From positions 1 through 5,495 of the forward strand of contig CALQED020000105.1 in the NCBI GenBank assembly GCA_943329505.2: 5,495 bases of DNA, in the 5' to 3' direction. A program made the position numbers and the translations under genes. Numbering within the stretch: the first letter of the stretch is position 1; every line of letters starts with the position of its first letter. Under the pieces are notes generated by a model. That model saw nothing but the letters and a program-made list of their open reading frames with translations. It had not been told where the DNA came from and searched no databases. Positions 5,195 through 5,495 of the stretch are shown here, piece after piece. The DNA comes from Polynucleobacter meluiroseus. GTDB taxonomy: Bacteria; Pseudomonadota; Gammaproteobacteria; Burkholderiales; Burkholderiaceae.

Positions 5195-5495
5195 ATGAGT
5201 TCAATACCCCAAGCCACCCCAAAACCCCCATCTGGGTGGAAATCAATCCTGAAGCGTGCATGGCCGACCATCCGTATTTTGTTATCAGTCGCCCTGCTTT
5301 GGAAAGCCACTAGTGGAATTGACTGGCATACCCTATTCGATTCTGAAATCAAAATGCAGCCCGCTTGGCTCATTGCAGCAGCAGCGGCAATTTGCTGTGC
5401 GTTTATTTGCGGCGGATTGCGTTGGGGATTTTTGATGCGTAGCGTCGGTTTTCAGGGAAGTCTAAAAACATACATTGCACTGTATTTTGCTGGAG
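5195..5495 (+). CDS. LPG-synthase-TM / UPF0104 'flippase-like' membrane protein, N-terminal part (runs off right edge)
   Basis: Partial gene: 100 codons and one base are visible and the frame is open to the right edge. The protein starts MSSIPQATPKPPSGWKS, has a basic segment (K16-R27), then a first hydrophobic helix at about 26-37, a short loop with 'SGIDWHTLF', a second helix at about 56-74, and then 'GGLRWGFLMRSVGF' (73-86) followed by 'YIALYFAG' (93-100). A two-helix start followed by an 'RW..LL...G' stretch and a 'Y..L.F.G' helix is typical of the lysylphosphatidylglycerol synthase transmembrane region family (PF03706, UPF0104). These are inner-membrane proteins of about 300-350 residues, some linked to lipid flipping or to lipid modification such as aminoacylation or hopanoid transport. 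The visible part cannot show whether a C-terminal transferase domain is present. It is 62 bases after the GT39 glycosyltransferase gene on the same strand, so a joint envelope-lipid role is plausible. ATG at 5195 is the natural start, although no ribosome binding site precedes it. Confidence 0.65.
   Translation, partial: MSSIPQATPKPPSGWKSILKRAWPTIRILLSVALLWKATSGIDWHTLFDSEIKMQPAWLIAAAAAICCAFICGGLRWGFLMRSVGFQGSLKTYIALYFAG

Noticed and set aside
5101..5373. Open frame of 90 codons on the minus strand at the right end
   Set aside because: Overlaps the end of GT39 and the start of the flippase-like gene; the plus-strand frame has membrane helices and a family-like pattern while this one does not.
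1..5495. CRISPR arrays, tRNA or rRNA genes, insertion sequences, phage genes
   Set aside because: No regularly spaced repeats, cloverleaf sequences, transposase-like frames or terminal inverted repeats were seen on either strand; the gene content and composition look uniform and chromosomal.

Overview
The window looks like chromosomal DNA from a free-living betaproteobacterium. Moderate GC, tightly packed genes with short gaps, and the particular mix of protein families suggest a Burkholderiales relative such as Polynucleobacter. This placement rests on overall impression, not on a marker gene. There is no phage, insertion sequence, CRISPR array, tRNA or rRNA. The longest stretch without a gene is 126 bases.

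Left part (1-2765): metal handling. On the minus strand, the first 36 codons of an Mrp/ApbC-type Fe-S cluster carrier P-loop ATPase run off the left edge (1-110). The gene starts with GTG behind a strong Shine-Dalgarno (SD) sequence, and a plausible sigma70 promoter lies upstream. Next, also on the minus strand, is a 66-residue CopZ-like HMA metallochaperone (237-437). A complete CopA-type Cu(+)-exporting P1B-ATPase (489-2765) is divergent from it. Their start codons are separated by only 51 bases, which must hold the control signals for both. The chaperone and the pump form the familiar cytosolic copper delivery and export pair.

Middle and right part (2766-5495): cell envelope. A DUF3047 lipoprotein (2791-3588, minus) is convergent with copA and divergent from a 494-residue GT39/PMT-type polytopic glycosyltransferase (3648-5132, plus). 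After a 62-base gap comes the first 100 codons of a membrane protein resembling the LPG-synthase-TM/UPF0104 'flippase-like' family (5195 to the right edge). A lipid-linked sugar transferase next to a flippase-like membrane protein suggests lipid or lipopolysaccharide modification at the inner membrane, but no substrate can be read from the sequence.

No clearly novel system is visible. The points most worth a second look are: a Tyr-to-Phe change in the otherwise canonical TM7 metal site of CopA; an imperfect palindrome in the copZ/copA divergent promoter; a 13-bp tandem repeat between the DUF3047 and GT39 genes; and four genes that lack an SD sequence but have a -10-like hexamer just before the start codon, which hints at leaderless or very short-leader transcripts.
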